This document shows, piece by piece, positions 10,083-19,133 of a stretch of DNA of 38,589 nt; the first letter of the stretch is position 1, and each line of letters begins with the position of its first letter. The position numbers and the translations under genes are program-made. The notes beneath the pieces are model-generated. The model did not search any database. It saw only the letters and a program-made list of their open reading frames with translations, and was not told the origin of the DNA. The stretch comes from Bacteroidales bacterium Barb4 (GTDB lineage: Bacteria; Bacteroidota; Bacteroidia; Bacteroidales; Tannerellaceae). Location of the stretch: contig LBCX01000005.1 of NCBI GenBank assembly GCA_001657575.1, positions 1 through 38,589 of the forward strand, read 5' to 3'.

Positions 10083-10457
10083 ATGGACAATCAATCTCAC
10101 AATCAAATAGTAAGTTTTATCTGGAGTATCGCCGATGACTGTCTGCGCGATGTGTATGTGCTGGGAACTATTTTTGAAGAATTGATACGGCGTTTCAACG
10201 AAGAAAACGACGAAGAAGCAGGTGAACATTTTACGCCCCGCGATGTGGTGGAACTTATGGCTGACCTTATATTTAAGCCTGTTGCCGATAAGATAAAAGA
10301 CACTACCTACTCGGTTTACGAATTGAGTTTTACCAAATATTTTTACAAACCGGTGCAACTGCGCCCGCTTGCCGAAATCGTTGCCGACTTGAAAGCATCG
10401 GAGCAGAAAACCAAAGGTATCTTGGATGAAATATTGATGGAAGGAGGCGGGCAATGA
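10083..10457 (+). pseudogene. hsdM: hsdM remnant: type I methyltransferase collapsed to 124 codons
   Basis: The open frame joins three separated pieces of an HsdM protein. [20 protein letters not shown] is the N-terminal helical domain start. [20 protein letters not shown] with [15 protein letters not shown] is the segment just before the SAM-binding core. The tail [20 protein letters not shown] ends in [12 protein letters not shown]. The catalytic SAM and NPPF motifs are absent, so it cannot methylate. Normal HsdM proteins are about 500-800 residues. The frame stays open across both junctions, so a short protein may still be made. Its end, ATGA, overlaps the start of the Fic gene. Confidence 0.75.
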
Positions 10458-11386
10458 TAAATCAAACCACTAAAGACAAAATAGAAAATCTCCGTAAGAT
10501 ATATGCTGCACTTACAAAAGGACATGAGTATATTTTGCATGATATTGCAGTGGCGGAAATTCCCGAAATGGTGTATAACTCGAATGCTATCGAAAACTCT
10601 ACACTCACACTCGAAGACACCGAAAAAATTTTAACAGAAGGCATTGTGCCGAAGGAGTTAAATACGCGAGAGGTCTATGAAGCCAAAAACTTGGCAACAA
10701 TAACTGAACAACTATTACAAAATCCAAACCGACAGCTCACTATTGAGTTAATTCTTGATTGGCATAAATTATTGCTTACCAACATAGATGATAACATTGC
10801 CGGCAGGTTTCGCTCCGGCAAAGAATGGGTGCGGGTAGGCAATCATTTGGGTGCTAATCCGATGTTTACTGTCAGCTTGATTCGTGAGACAGTAAACAAG
10901 TATAATAGCGATGATAAACTATATTTCTTGGATAATATCGCATGGTTTCATGCCGAATTTGAAACCATTCATCCATTTTGCGACGGAAACGGACGGATGG
11001 GCAGAATGCTGATAAATCAGCAACTTATGTTGCAAAACCTCCCGCCCGTTATCGTTCAAAACAAAAGCAAAAACAGTGACTATTACCCGCTTTTCAACGC
11101 TTATCCCGTTACGATGAAATACGATGGTTTTACTTCGCTCTTTGCCTTGCTGCTCATTGAGTCATTGCACAAAAGAATTACCTATCTGACGGCAAAACGA
11201 ATAATTCCGCTTTCGCTCTGGGCTGAGCAAAATGGAGTGAAAGGAAATGCGGCTGCCAATAAAGCCAAACGCCAAACCATTCCTGCGTTCCGCTTACGCG
11301 AAAAATGGATGATTTCCGAAAACTATCGTGAAAACATTGATATTTCTGACTTTTTTCACGATAAAAAGGAGGCGAGCAATGAATAA
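10454..11386 (+). CDS. fic: Fic-family AMP-transferase-like protein with N-terminal inhibitory motif
   Basis: Fic proteins transfer AMP or related groups to target proteins. The catalytic motif HPFCDGNGR is intact at 173-181, followed by [17 protein letters not shown] at 43-48 fits the class II auto-inhibitory (S/T)xxxE(G/N) motif, which suggests a regulated enzyme. A winged-helix-like C-terminal segment is likely. It starts inside the hsdM stop (ATGA overlap) with a strong GGAGG ribosome site. The hsdS start likewise overlaps its own end and also has GGAGG, so it was a resident of the type I operon. Strong Shine-Dalgarno sites are unusual in Bacteroidota and support foreign origin. The target is unknown. 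Confidence 0.9.
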   Translation: MINQTTKDKIENLRKIYAALTKGHEYILHDIAVAEIPEMVYNSNAIENSTLTLEDTEKILTEGIVPKELNTREVYEAKNLATITEQLLQNPNRQLTIELILDWHKLLLTNIDDNIAGRFRSGKEWVRVGNHLGANPMFTVSLIRETVNKYNSDDKLYFLDNIAWFHAEFETIHPFCDGNGRMGRMLINQQLMLQNLPPVIVQNKSKNSDYYPLFNAYPVTMKYDGFTSLFALLLIESLHKRITYLTAKRIIPLSLWAEQNGVKGNAAANKAKRQTIPAFRLREKWMISENYRENIDISDFFHDKKEASNE

Positions 11387-11588
11387 ATATCCAATATATA
11401 AATCATCTAATATCCCGTGGATAGGCGGTGTGCCGGAACATTGGGAAATGCGCTATTTGTCTCAAATATGCAAAGAGCAACTTATGAGAAACACAGGTAA
11501 CATTGAAACGAATGTATTGTCACTAAGTCATGGGAAAATAATACAAAAGAAAAAGGTGACTATATCCAACTTTACAGTTGAAAAATAG
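11379..11588 (+). pseudogene. hsdS: hsdS 5' fragment truncated by a foldback element
   Basis: From ATG at 11379, preceded by AAAAAGGAGGCGAGC, the frame reads [20 protein letters not shown] then HWEMRYLSQI. This is the classic start of a type I restriction specificity subunit (SxIPWIGxxPxHW). About 59 codons remain before the inverted repeat at 11555. The frame then runs into the element and stops at 11588. Both target recognition domains are gone. Confidence 0.85.
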
Positions 11589-11894
11589 TAGTTACTGATG
11601 TTACGCAGATGCCCCGAAGGGGCTAAAGGTTTCAGCCCCACATATGCAGCGTAGTGGAATGTGGGGTTTAAAGATGAAGTCGGCAAGTAAGTCCTGAAAG
11701 AACGACCGAATTATATCGCATTGTAAACCATCGTTTATAATTTGTATCGTTCTTTCAGCACTTTATTGATATACATTTGTCTTAACCCCACATTCCGCTG
11801 CGCTGCATGTGGGGCTGAAATCTTTAGCCCCTTCGGGGCATCTGCGTAACATCAGTAACTACTATTTTTCAACTGTAAAGTTGATATAGTCACC
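11555..11894. mobile_element. 340-bp foldback insertion element inside the restriction locus
   Basis: Both ends begin GGTGACTATATC followed by (C)AACTTTACAGTTG, and the inverted identity continues inward for over 100 bases through TTACTGATGTTACGCAG, GCCCCGAAGGGGC and the CCCCACAT...ATGTGGGG hairpin. The left end has one extra C relative to the right. A nested pair CTGAAAGAACGA / TCGTTCTTTCAG is inside. It has no coding capacity, so it is non-autonomous. It separates the hsdS fragment from hsdR pieces. No clear target-site duplication is visible because flanks are A-rich on one side only. The same terminal sequence recurs at 19586-19611. Confidence 0.85.
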
Positions 11895-12379
11895 AAATAT
11901 TATACGCCCATAAAAAGCTACTACAAATTGGCGAAAACGATTACCGATGACCCTCGATTCGACAAAAAAAAGGCACAAAAGAAACTCCGTGCGTTTGTTG
12001 AAAGTGACTCTTTTGCCATATCAGCAAAAGCCAATATCATGGTGGAGCATTTTCACGGACAAGTCAAAAGCAAAATCGGCAACAAGGATTCGTGCGAACC
12101 TATGGTTTTCTCGGTGCCATATTGCCGTATGGCAATGCAGAATGGGAGAAACTGTCCATTTTTTTTAATCTCTTGCTGCCCAAACTTCCTTCGCCGGTAG
12201 AAGAAGATTTTTCAAAAGGTATTTTGGAAACGATAGACCTTGACAGCTATCGGGCAGAAGCCAAGGCTATGTTATCCATTCAACTCGAAGATGCTGATGC
12301 CGAAATAGAGCCGATGCCTGTTGGAAGGGAAAAGAGCAGCGTAAATGACTGCGAGCGAACAAGTAAAGCAAAGGGATAA
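11895..12379 (+). pseudogene. hsdR: Scrambled hsdR remnants
   Basis: Two HsdR pieces lie in different frames. The first (from about 11904) contains DDPRFDKKKAQKKLRAFVES and IMVEHFHGQVKSKI, a conserved HsdR helicase-side segment. The second (from about 12105) reads GFLGAILPYGNAEWEKLSIF then LPKLPSPVEEDFSKGILETI, an HsdR C-terminal region, ending in DAEIEPMPVG. The normal sequence between them and all of the nuclease and motor domains upstream are missing, so both deletion and frame change are needed. It ends 8 bases before the convergent nifA-like stop codon. Confidence 0.75.
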
Positions 12380-12387
12380 TCTGTATT

Positions 12388-13950
12388 TCAATTGCTTTCA
12401 TTGGATTGTATCTTATAGGATTGCGGCTTAAGACCGTAATGCTTAATTCTTAATCCGATAATACGTTCGGTAATGCCTAATTGTACAGCCGATTTGGCAC
12501 TGTTGCCGTTGTTGGCAATCAAAGCATCAATAATCATCTGCTTTTCTACCTGTGCCAAGGCAGATTCGAGCGTGCCCGAACTTCGTGTATTGGAAGAAAC
12601 TGCCGTTTGCAGGCTTGGGGGCAAATGGTAGGAGTGGATTACATCATCGGTGGAGAGGATGGCTGCCCGTTCAATCGCATTTTCCAATTCGCGTATATTG
12701 CCGGGCCAGTGATACACCATCAACATATCCAAAGCAGTACTTGTAATCCGCAGAATGTTCATGCAATTGTATTTGTTTAACTTCGCAATAAAGTGATCGG
12801 TCAGAACAGATATGTCCGCCTTGCGTTCGCGTAAAGCCGGCACATAGATGGAGAAAACATTGATGCGATAGTAGAAATCTTCCCGAAAGGTATTTTCCTT
12901 GATCATTTCCTCCAAATTACGGTTGGTCGCGGTGATGATACGCACATCCATGTCGATGGTTTTAGTGCCGCCGATACGATCAATCTGTCTTTCCTGCAAT
13001 ACGCGCAACAGCTTTACCTGAATAGACAGAGGAACATCTCCTATTTCATCCAGAAAGATAGTGCCGCCGTTAGCCATCTCAAAACGACCGATATGGGAAG
13101 TATTCGCACCGGTGAATGAGCCTTTCTCGTGTCCGAACAATTCACTTTCAATCAGATTTTCGGGCAAAGCCGAGCAGTTTACCTTGATAAAAGGTTTGGA
13201 TGCCCGCGAACTTGCTTTATGTATGGCTTCGGCTATCAATTCTTTTCCCACGCCGCTTTCGCCTCGAATAATAACCGTACTGTTGGTCGGCGAAACACGC
13301 TCAATCTGCTGATAAAGGTCGTGCATCAAGGATGAATTGCCGATAATATTGTCGGGCTTTTTAGGCTTGTCGGACTTCAAACGGGTGTTCTCCTTTCGCA
13401 GTTCTTCCAGTGCTTCAATATGTTTGCGATGGATAGACAGATTCTTTCCAATCAAGAGGCTGACAACATGAAGCAGCTTCATCTTGTGGGCAAAGTCAAT
13501 ATCATAGTGATGGACAATATGAACACTTAGTGTACCGAGTATTTCGGCTTTCAGGATGATTGGGACACAAAGAAAAGCAACAGTATCTCCCTTTGAATAC
13601 TTTATTTCCGTTCGGTTGAGGAAGTTGCTTTCTTCGGTAATGTCTGAGATGCAGACAGGCTTTCCCGTTTCCACCACCTTTCCAATGACACCTTCGCCCA
13701 CCTTGTAGGTTCCTCTTTTTTGCTCTTCTTTCGTTAATCCGTAAGCGGTGCTAATCATTATCTTGTCCTGATTAGGATCTACAATGGCAATCACGCTGTA
13801 TTGAGCCGGCATAAACTGGCAGAGTTCCTTCAACAGGACTTTTAGATTCTTGTAGAGGTCTTCGCTCAGGCTGATTATGTTACTTATATTCACCAAAAAC
13901 TCTAAATCGGACTCGGCATAGCACATTTTACCTTTCTCTTCACAAAACAT
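12388..13950 (-). CDS. nifA: NifA/AnfA-like sigma-54-dependent transcriptional activator
   Basis: This is a bacterial enhancer-binding protein with the NifA domain order: GAF sensor (about 15-170), sigma-54 AAA+ domain (about 200-430) and C-terminal Fis-type helix-turn-helix (about 470-510, [20 protein letters not shown]). Walker A GESGVGKE is at 230-237, the sigma-54 contact loop reads GSFTGA at 277-282 (Ser in place of the usual Ala), Walker B GGTIFLDE is at 295-302, and [10 protein letters not shown] is present. It is divergent from nifV, which has a perfect sigma-54 promoter, so nifV is the obvious target, with anfH a likely second. The Cys-rich interdomain linker of oxygen-sensitive rhizobial NifA is not seen. 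Met9 is an alternative start. Whether NifA or AnfA is the better name needs a phylogeny. Confidence 0.88.
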   Translation of the reverse strand: MFCEEKGKMCYAESDLEFLVNISNIISLSEDLYKNLKVLLKELCQFMPAQYSVIAIVDPNQDKIMISTAYGLTKEEQKRGTYKVGEGVIGKVVETGKPVCISDITEESNFLNRTEIKYSKGDTVAFLCVPIILKAEILGTLSVHIVHHYDIDFAHKMKLLHVVSLLIGKNLSIHRKHIEALEELRKENTRLKSDKPKKPDNIIGNSSLMHDLYQQIERVSPTNSTVIIRGESGVGKELIAEAIHKASSRASKPFIKVNCSALPENLIESELFGHEKGSFTGANTSHIGRFEMANGGTIFLDEIGDVPLSIQVKLLRVLQERQIDRIGGTKTIDMDVRIITATNRNLEEMIKENTFREDFYYRINVFSIYVPALRERKADISVLTDHFIAKLNKYNCMNILRITSTALDMLMVYHWPGNIRELENAIERAAILSTDDVIHSYHLPPSLQTAVSSNTRSSGTLESALAQVEKQMIIDALIANNGNSAKSAVQLGITERIIGLRIKHYGLKPQSYKIQSNESN

Positions 13951-14223
13951 AGACTCTTTAGTTTATAGTGTTATTCACTGATGTTACGCAGCATCAGTTA
14001 CTAATTTTTGTGAATACAAATTGCTTGTATTCATTCCGATTTCATTGCACAAAGATAGATAATTCCACGTGTAAAATATGTTTTGTAACATAAAGTTTAT
14101 CTTGATCGTCATAGTGATATTTTACAACGCTTGCTGTTTGCTTCCTGCAATAATGTAGGACATGCTCCTCCATTTGTATGTAATTCATTTGTATTTATTT
14201 GATTATTACGGATATAAATTCAA
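13951..14223. other. Divergent regulatory region between nifA-like gene and nifV
   Basis: No gene lies here. Next to nifA there is a small hairpin, ACTGATGTTACGCAGCATCAGT-like (13978-13999), related to the foldback elements. Further right come CAAAGATA (14050-14057, complement TATCTTTG, a possible -7 element for nifA) and several TGTAA half-sites, among them the exact inverted pair described separately. Confidence 0.55.
14070..14126. promoter_or_regulatory. Spaced inverted sites TGTAAAATAT ... ATATTTTACA
   Basis: TGTAAAATAT at 14070-14079 and its exact reverse complement ATATTTTACA at 14117-14126 are separated by 37 bases in the shared nifA/nifV upstream region. The centres are 47 bases apart. 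The TGTAA half-site also appears three times as TACA-N4-TGTA ahead of anfH. It may be a dimeric regulator site. The factor is unknown and AT-rich chance similarity is possible. Confidence 0.35.
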
Positions 14224-14239
14224 TGGCACAGATATTGCA
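14224..14239 (+). promoter_or_regulatory. Sigma-54 promoter of nifV
   Basis: TGGCACAGATATTGCA matches the -24/-12 consensus TGGCAC-N5-TTGCA at every position. It would start transcription near 14250, about 20 bases before the ATG at 14271. This rules out translation from 14199 on that transcript and fixes the start of NifV. Confidence 0.9.
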
Positions 14240-14270
14240 AGCAGTAAAATACATCAAAGACTGTCTGTTT

Positions 14271-15386
14271 ATGAAGCCTGTATTTTTAGATACTACATTG
14301 CGCGACGGCGAACAAACGCCGGGCGTGTATTTTACCCATGAAGAGAAGGTTTATATAGCCAAGACCTTGGATGACTTGGGCGTGGACATTATCGAAGCCG
14401 GTATCCCCGCCATGGGAAAGGAAGAGAAAAGGAGTTTACGGCAGTTGACTCAATTGCCGCTTAAAGCCAAGATACTGTCGTGGAATCGCTTGCTGATAAG
14501 CGATGTAATCGCATCGCTGGATGCAGGAGTCACTCATATTCATGTATCCGTTCCCACAAGCGACCTGATGCTTGAGCAGAAAATGAATAAAACCAACGGA
14601 TGGATTATTCCACAAATGGAAAAAGTCTTTGCTTTTGCACTCAACCACGGCGCAAAGCTCTCTTTTGGTGCGGAAGATGCTTCCCGCACAAACCTCTCTT
14701 TTCTCAAAGAAGTATTTTTGGCGGCTCAGAATCTTGGTGCGCAACGTGTCCGGTTAGCCGATACGCTCGGCATTATGACTCCGTCGTCCGTAGCCCAAGC
14801 AATCCGTTATCTGAAAGAAAACCTTACTGTCCCGATTGATTTTCACGGGCACAACGATTTTGGATTAGCCACAGCCAATGCACTGAGTGCATGGGAAAAC
14901 GGCGCACAAGTCATTTCCTGTTCTGTCTTGGGTTTGGGAGAAAGAGCGGGCAATACCTCTTTGGAAGAAATTGCCGGTATCTTGCAATACATTCATAAAG
15001 ATATTCAAGGGTTTAATTTCGTTGCGCTAAAAAAACTGTGTCAGACCGTTGCTTCCCTGATTAACAGCCCTATTCCGGAAAGAAAACCCATTATCGGCGA
15101 AAAGATATTCAATCACGAATCGGGCATCCATGTGGACGGTTTGTTAAAAGAATCTTCAACATACGAGTTGCTTCCGCCGGAATTGTTCGGGGGGAAACGG
15201 AAGTTAGTCTTGGGTAAACATTCCGGCAATAAAGCCGTTCGTTATTTCGCCGGACACTTAGGCTGCGAACTCACAGACGAATTAACCGATGCTTTTCTGA
15301 CAGACTTGCGCCACCGCATGGCTTATACGCGAGGCGTCAATAGTATGGAGGTATTCAAACATTTTCTCCTGACTCATGTACAGTAA
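14271..15386 (+). CDS. nifV: Homocitrate synthase
   Basis: NifV condenses acetyl-CoA with 2-oxoglutarate to R-homocitrate, the organic ligand of nitrogenase active-site cofactors including FeFe-co. The start is placed at 14271 ([19 protein letters not shown]) because the sigma-54 promoter lies within the upstream extension of the open frame and because family members begin this way. The protein is 371 residues. The metal and acid motif LRDGEQ is near the N-terminus, [12 protein letters not shown] is in the middle, [14 protein letters not shown] follows, and [12 protein letters not shown] and GKHSGNKAV are typical of NifV/isopropylmalate synthase enzymes. It lacks the regulatory domain of LeuA, which favours homocitrate synthase. 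No nif partner follows it on this strand. Confidence 0.93.
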   Translation: MKPVFLDTTLRDGEQTPGVYFTHEEKVYIAKTLDDLGVDIIEAGIPAMGKEEKRSLRQLTQLPLKAKILSWNRLLISDVIASLDAGVTHIHVSVPTSDLMLEQKMNKTNGWIIPQMEKVFAFALNHGAKLSFGAEDASRTNLSFLKEVFLAAQNLGAQRVRLADTLGIMTPSSVAQAIRYLKENLTVPIDFHGHNDFGLATANALSAWENGAQVISCSVLGLGERAGNTSLEEIAGILQYIHKDIQGFNFVALKKLCQTVASLINSPIPERKPIIGEKIFNHESGIHVDGLLKESSTYELLPPELFGGKRKLVLGKHSGNKAVRYFAGHLGCELTDELTDAFLTDLRHRMAYTRGVNSMEVFKHFLLTHVQ

Positions 15387-15408
15387 TTCCGCAGAAATAA
15401 GAGATTTC

Positions 15409-15560
15409 AGCTATTCAAAAAGTCTGGCGGCTATTCTTATTGAATAGCCGCTATTCTTTTTGAATTTCCACTAAACAAGAAAAATAGCGACAATTCAAAA
15501 AGAATAGCTCCATTCAAGAAGAATAGCGACAATTCAAGAAGTTTAGCGACAGTTCAATCA
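15409..15560. repeat. Dispersed 20-bp repeat units in opposing orientations
   Basis: Units such as GGCTATTCTTATTGAATAGC and GCTATTCTTTTTGAATTTCC match the array at 5971-6320. From about 15480 the units switch to the reverse orientation (AATAGCGACAATTCAAAAAG and variants), so the block can fold back on itself. It lies just after nifV and could protect or end the transcript. Confidence 0.7.
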
Positions 15561-15719
15561 GTTTCTGTTGTCGTAGCTATGCCCAAAGCGAAAATAGTAG
15601 AATTTTGCCGGATAATCGAGGAAAAGTAGATTATCTATGCAGATTTCACTATTCTTGCGCCTGAATTTATTGATGAGAACATGATTGATTTGGGAAAGTT
15701 CGGGAATATACCCTTTAAT

Positions 15720-15790
15720 CATGCGGCATGTTGCGCAGTCATCCTTTCGGGACGACTGGCACAACATGAGATATAATATAAACTAAAAGG
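15720..15790. repeat. Small hairpin repeat (CATGTTGCGCAGTC type)
   Basis: CATGTTGCGCAGTC is inverted as GACTGGCACAACATG around CCTTTCGGGACG, followed by ATATAATATAAACTAA. The same outer sequence borders the repeat remnant at about 31020-31047, and the element at 6363-6656 has a similar edge. It looks like a mini version of the foldback family. Confidence 0.6.
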
Positions 15791-15967
15791 AAAGTCGCCG
15801 AAGGAAAGAATAAAATGTCTGTCTTGTATGCTGTCAGGGCAAAGCTCGTGCACCGCATGTTTGCCGTAATCAGAAATAATCAGGATTATCAAAAAGATTA
15901 TGTCAATGCACTTGCGTGAATCATAAGAATAGGGGTTCTCTGCGTCTATCTTTACCATATTATTTGT

Positions 15968-17041
15968 TCAGGGTTGCGGATTTAGCAACTCTATAGCTTC
16001 CTCGTCCGTCATCTCATAATGGTCAAACTTCCAGAAGAACTCCTGCGTGATAGCCGTTAAGTCCTTTTCTCCATATATTTCGGGATACAGGAGATTGGAC
16101 AGCCAGACAATACCCATCAACCGGTTAATGCCCGGCGGTCGATCTATCCATCCGAAAGGTCGCCAAGGGACTTGATATACCTTGTTGTTCTTCACGGCAT
16201 TTAATTGCTGCCATGCGGAATTAGCTTTTATCTCCTTATAAGAATCCAAACCGTCGTGATTGCCTGACCATACCAAAATCAGTTCAGGTTGCCACACATA
16301 CAACTGCTCTAACGACACTGCCGACATTCCTTTTCCGGGCAATACATCGGTTTGAGCAACATTAATTCCTCCCAAGAGGTCAATCAACAGGCTGTGAACG
16401 GAGCCGGAAGGGTCTGTTTGCAAGCCTTTCATTCCTTCGGCGTAATAGATGGTTTTCTTTTGTTCGGCAGGGATAGTCTTTGCTTTTTCCAAGACAGGGT
16501 CGATATGGGTTTGAATAAAACCAATCAATTCGTTGGTTTTTTCCTCTTTGCCCAACACATCGCCCAAAAAAGCAAGTATCTCTTTGTATTTCGTAATATC
16601 CATGTCCATCAGAATAACCGGCAGCTGTGTCTTTTCCTGCAAGTCATTGACCGCTTCGATATTCTCCGGTGTAATAAATTGGGAATAGATGATAATATCG
16701 GGCTTGAGCTTGATAATTTCTTCTGCGACACCTTCAATAACGTAGGGCTTGCCTTCGTAAAACGAAGGTTTGAGATACTTCTTTTCGGCTTCGGTATATT
16801 CAAATACCCGATTGACCATTAAAGCCGTATCAACGGCATACACCATCATGACCGAATGACGGTCGATAAAAGCCCGCTCGATGTGCGCGGGTATCTCTAC
16901 CTGTCGTCCCGCCATATCGGTAATGATACGGGTGTCGGCAAGCGGCGTTTTCTGTTTGGGTTGGCAGGCAGCCAAAGCAAACAGGGCAAGCATGACGAAT
17001 GACCGTATGCTTGCCTGTCTGACGTTTGTTTTAGAAATCAT
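15968..17041 (-). CDS. Periplasmic binding lipoprotein of an iron-complex/metal ABC importer (SBP1)
   Basis: This is a class III (FecB/BtuF/TroA-like) solute-binding protein. A lipobox LAAC places the lipidated Cys at 26. The domain starts at ITDMAGRQVEIPAHIERAFI. KLKPDIIIYSQF and WQPELILVWSG mark the two lobes, and PFGWIDRPP at 295-303 precedes INRLMGIVWLSNLLYP. The same PFGWIDRPP motif is in SBP2 of this window but not in SBP3. Its start overlaps the end of the TonB receptor gene by 11 bases, so receptor and binding protein are one unit. Ligands of this fold include ferric siderophores, haem, cobalamin and, for MolA, molybdate. The sequence alone does not choose between them. Confidence 0.88.
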   Translation of the reverse strand: MISKTNVRQASIRSFVMLALFALAACQPKQKTPLADTRIITDMAGRQVEIPAHIERAFIDRHSVMMVYAVDTALMVNRVFEYTEAEKKYLKPSFYEGKPYVIEGVAEEIIKLKPDIIIYSQFITPENIEAVNDLQEKTQLPVILMDMDITKYKEILAFLGDVLGKEEKTNELIGFIQTHIDPVLEKAKTIPAEQKKTIYYAEGMKGLQTDPSGSVHSLLIDLLGGINVAQTDVLPGKGMSAVSLEQLYVWQPELILVWSGNHDGLDSYKEIKANSAWQQLNAVKNNKVYQVPWRPFGWIDRPPGINRLMGIVWLSNLLYPEIYGEKDLTAITQEFFWKFDHYEMTDEEAIELLNPQP

Positions 17042-19103
17042 ATACCACAGAGGTTAAAAAGGTTCTGCCTTCACGCGGATAATTCAAATGATAGGAGTAT
17101 TCCTTGTCGAAAAGATTTTTTACCCCGGCTTCCAAGCCAAAGCCGCTCCATACCTTCGTGGAGAGTTTGGCATTGACCAAACCAAAGCCGGGTAGAGTTT
17201 CACCTGCACTCGTATTGTAACGCTTGCTGTTCAACTCCCAGTCAATATGCAAATAGGTTTTAGGATGATTCGGCAAACTGAATTTGCCAAAGAATACCGC
17301 TTTATGTGCCGGCACATCGGTAAACTTCAAATCAGGGTTTTCTTTGTTCTCCCGATAGATGTAGCTGTAATTGGCTCCAAGAGTAAGTTCGTTAACAGGT
17401 CGGTAGCCCAAAGCTATTTCATAACCCGCAGCATAAGACTTGCCCACATTTTGGTTGGTAACCATTAAATTAATGCTATCCGGTCGATATTTCCCCGGAA
17501 TAGTGAGGGCATAGATGGCATTGTCTATTGCATTGTAAAATACCGATACCTCATATTGGAAGTTGGATTGAATGCTTCCTTTGTAGCTAAGGTCGAATAT
17601 CCAGCTAAACTCCGAAGCTAAGTCAGGATTGGGAACGGTAGTGCCAAAGCGACTGGAATAGCGTTCTTTCTGCGTGGCAAAACGTGACTTGCGGGAAGCT
17701 GACAGGCTGATTTCATGATTCTCTACGGGTGTATATACAGCAGCCAACTGATAATTAAACGCATCATCCGAGCCGGTCGGGAAATTCCATGCTACGTTTT
17801 TCTCGCCTGTCAGGTAATGCGTTCCGTATTCCTGTGCCTGATTATTTCCCCGATAACTGTAATTGATACCGGCAATAAGGTCGATGGATTCGTTGAGGCT
17901 GTAAACATCTTCCAAACCAACCGATACGGTATTGTCCAAATACTCCTGAATAGGCTCGCCTGTTTTTGCCAACTGACCGGTCGCCGTGTTCTCCGCTATG
18001 TCTGCATTGTGTTCTTTGTGTGAATCGTATTTCTCATACAAGGACAATTTCAGCAGATTGTTATTGAAATAAGACGAGCTAAAGTTGGCAGAACCGCCCG
18101 CAGAATAATCGTCATAGACACTTTGAAAAGCATTGTTTTTGTTTTGAAGGATATATCCGGCATCATCGTATTGCCCCATGATATTGTAGAACTTATCATA
18201 GAAAGCGGTAATAGACATCGAAGTCGTTTTTCCTAAAACTGTTTTGGAACGATAATAGACGCTGTTCTTATTATATTCGGGATAGCGGCGGTATAGTGCG
18301 TTGCCGTTGACGCCAATCGGTATTCCCTTTTCGGCATTCTGTACAATGACATTGAGAGAATACTCATCTGTGGCATTGGGGGTATAGCCGGCTTTGGCAC
18401 TAAACTTAAAATCTTCCGTATCGGAGTTTTCTCTTCGCCCACCGTCTTCATTTGTTCCCGCCGTAAACTTCTTGGGAAGCGAAAGGAAGGCATTGTCTAA
18501 ATAAGAAAGGCTTCCCAGCAGATAAAATTTCTCTTGCCTGGTGCCGATATTCGCCGATAAATTGTGACCGTTCAAACCTTCCCCACTTAACTTTAATCCC
18601 GATATGCCGGTTACTTCAAACGCCTTGACCGGTTTCCTCGAAACAAGATTGATAGCTCCGCCCATTGTGTTAGGCCCGTACAGGATTGAGGTTAAGCCTT
18701 TGGATACTGTTATCTGCGACAAGTCGAAAGTGGTAAATCGGTTAATATCCACATTGCCGTCATAGGGCACATAGATAGGAATACCATCGTAGAAAATGGG
18801 CGTTTGCAACGAACCAAAGCCTCGCAAGAAGATTTGCCCTTCGTTGCGTTCGCCGCCGCCGCCGGTAATTGTCAATCCGGGAAGCAGATTGGCAGCTTCA
18901 GTCAGATTTACCTTGTTAAACTCCAAGAACTGCGTTTCATTGACTTTGTTGGTCAATAGTTTGCCGGACTTGGTGCCAAAGACACTGATTTCACCTAATG
19001 TATAAACATTAGAGATAGAATCGCTTTGTGCATAAACGCTTGTAGCGATGCCAAATAAAAAGACTAACGACAGTGATAATGATAAAAATAGTTTCATACG
19101 CAT
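17031..19103 (-). CDS. TonB-dependent outer membrane receptor (TonB1)
   Basis: This is a 690-residue outer-membrane receptor for an iron complex, vitamin or similar metal ligand. A signal peptide ends about residue 25 (VYA before QSDSIS). The plug domain runs about 40-150 with LPGLTITGGGGERNEGQIFL and SILYGPNTMGGAINLVSRKP, and a 22-strand barrel ends LTSVVYDF, with a terminal aromatic as expected. It lacks the SusC N-terminal extension. It is followed directly by SBP1. Upstream lies the first of the two long repeat copies. Substrate unknown. Confidence 0.93.
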   Translation of the reverse strand: MRMKLFLSLSLSLVFLFGIATSVYAQSDSISNVYTLGEISVFGTKSGKLLTNKVNETQFLEFNKVNLTEAANLLPGLTITGGGGERNEGQIFLRGFGSLQTPIFYDGIPIYVPYDGNVDINRFTTFDLSQITVSKGLTSILYGPNTMGGAINLVSRKPVKAFEVTGISGLKLSGEGLNGHNLSANIGTRQEKFYLLGSLSYLDNAFLSLPKKFTAGTNEDGGRRENSDTEDFKFSAKAGYTPNATDEYSLNVIVQNAEKGIPIGVNGNALYRRYPEYNKNSVYYRSKTVLGKTTSMSITAFYDKFYNIMGQYDDAGYILQNKNNAFQSVYDDYSAGGSANFSSSYFNNNLLKLSLYEKYDSHKEHNADIAENTATGQLAKTGEPIQEYLDNTVSVGLEDVYSLNESIDLIAGINYSYRGNNQAQEYGTHYLTGEKNVAWNFPTGSDDAFNYQLAAVYTPVENHEISLSASRKSRFATQKERYSSRFGTTVPNPDLASEFSWIFDLSYKGSIQSNFQYEVSVFYNAIDNAIYALTIPGKYRPDSINLMVTNQNVGKSYAAGYEIALGYRPVNELTLGANYSYIYRENKENPDLKFTDVPAHKAVFFGKFSLPNHPKTYLHIDWELNSKRYNTSAGETLPGFGLVNAKLSTKVWSGFGLEAGVKNLFDKEYSYHLNYPREGRTFLTSVVYDF

Positions 19104-19133
19104 GTAATTATTTTATTGATAAATATATATCAG

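Larger units (their letters stand above)
15387..15967. other. Non-coding gap with repeats between nifV and the uptake genes
   Basis: I see no convincing gene. Short open frames at 15558-15767 and 15719-15958 on the minus strand lack recognisable domains and overlap repeat sequence. The gap holds the 20-bp repeat relatives (15409-15560) and a small hairpin with TATAATATAAACTAA flank (15720-15790). Confidence 0.6.

Noticed and set aside
15719-15958. 79-codon minus-strand open frame between nifV and SBP1
   Set aside because: It overlaps a hairpin repeat, has no domain or signal that I can identify and an unsupported start. Treated as non-coding.
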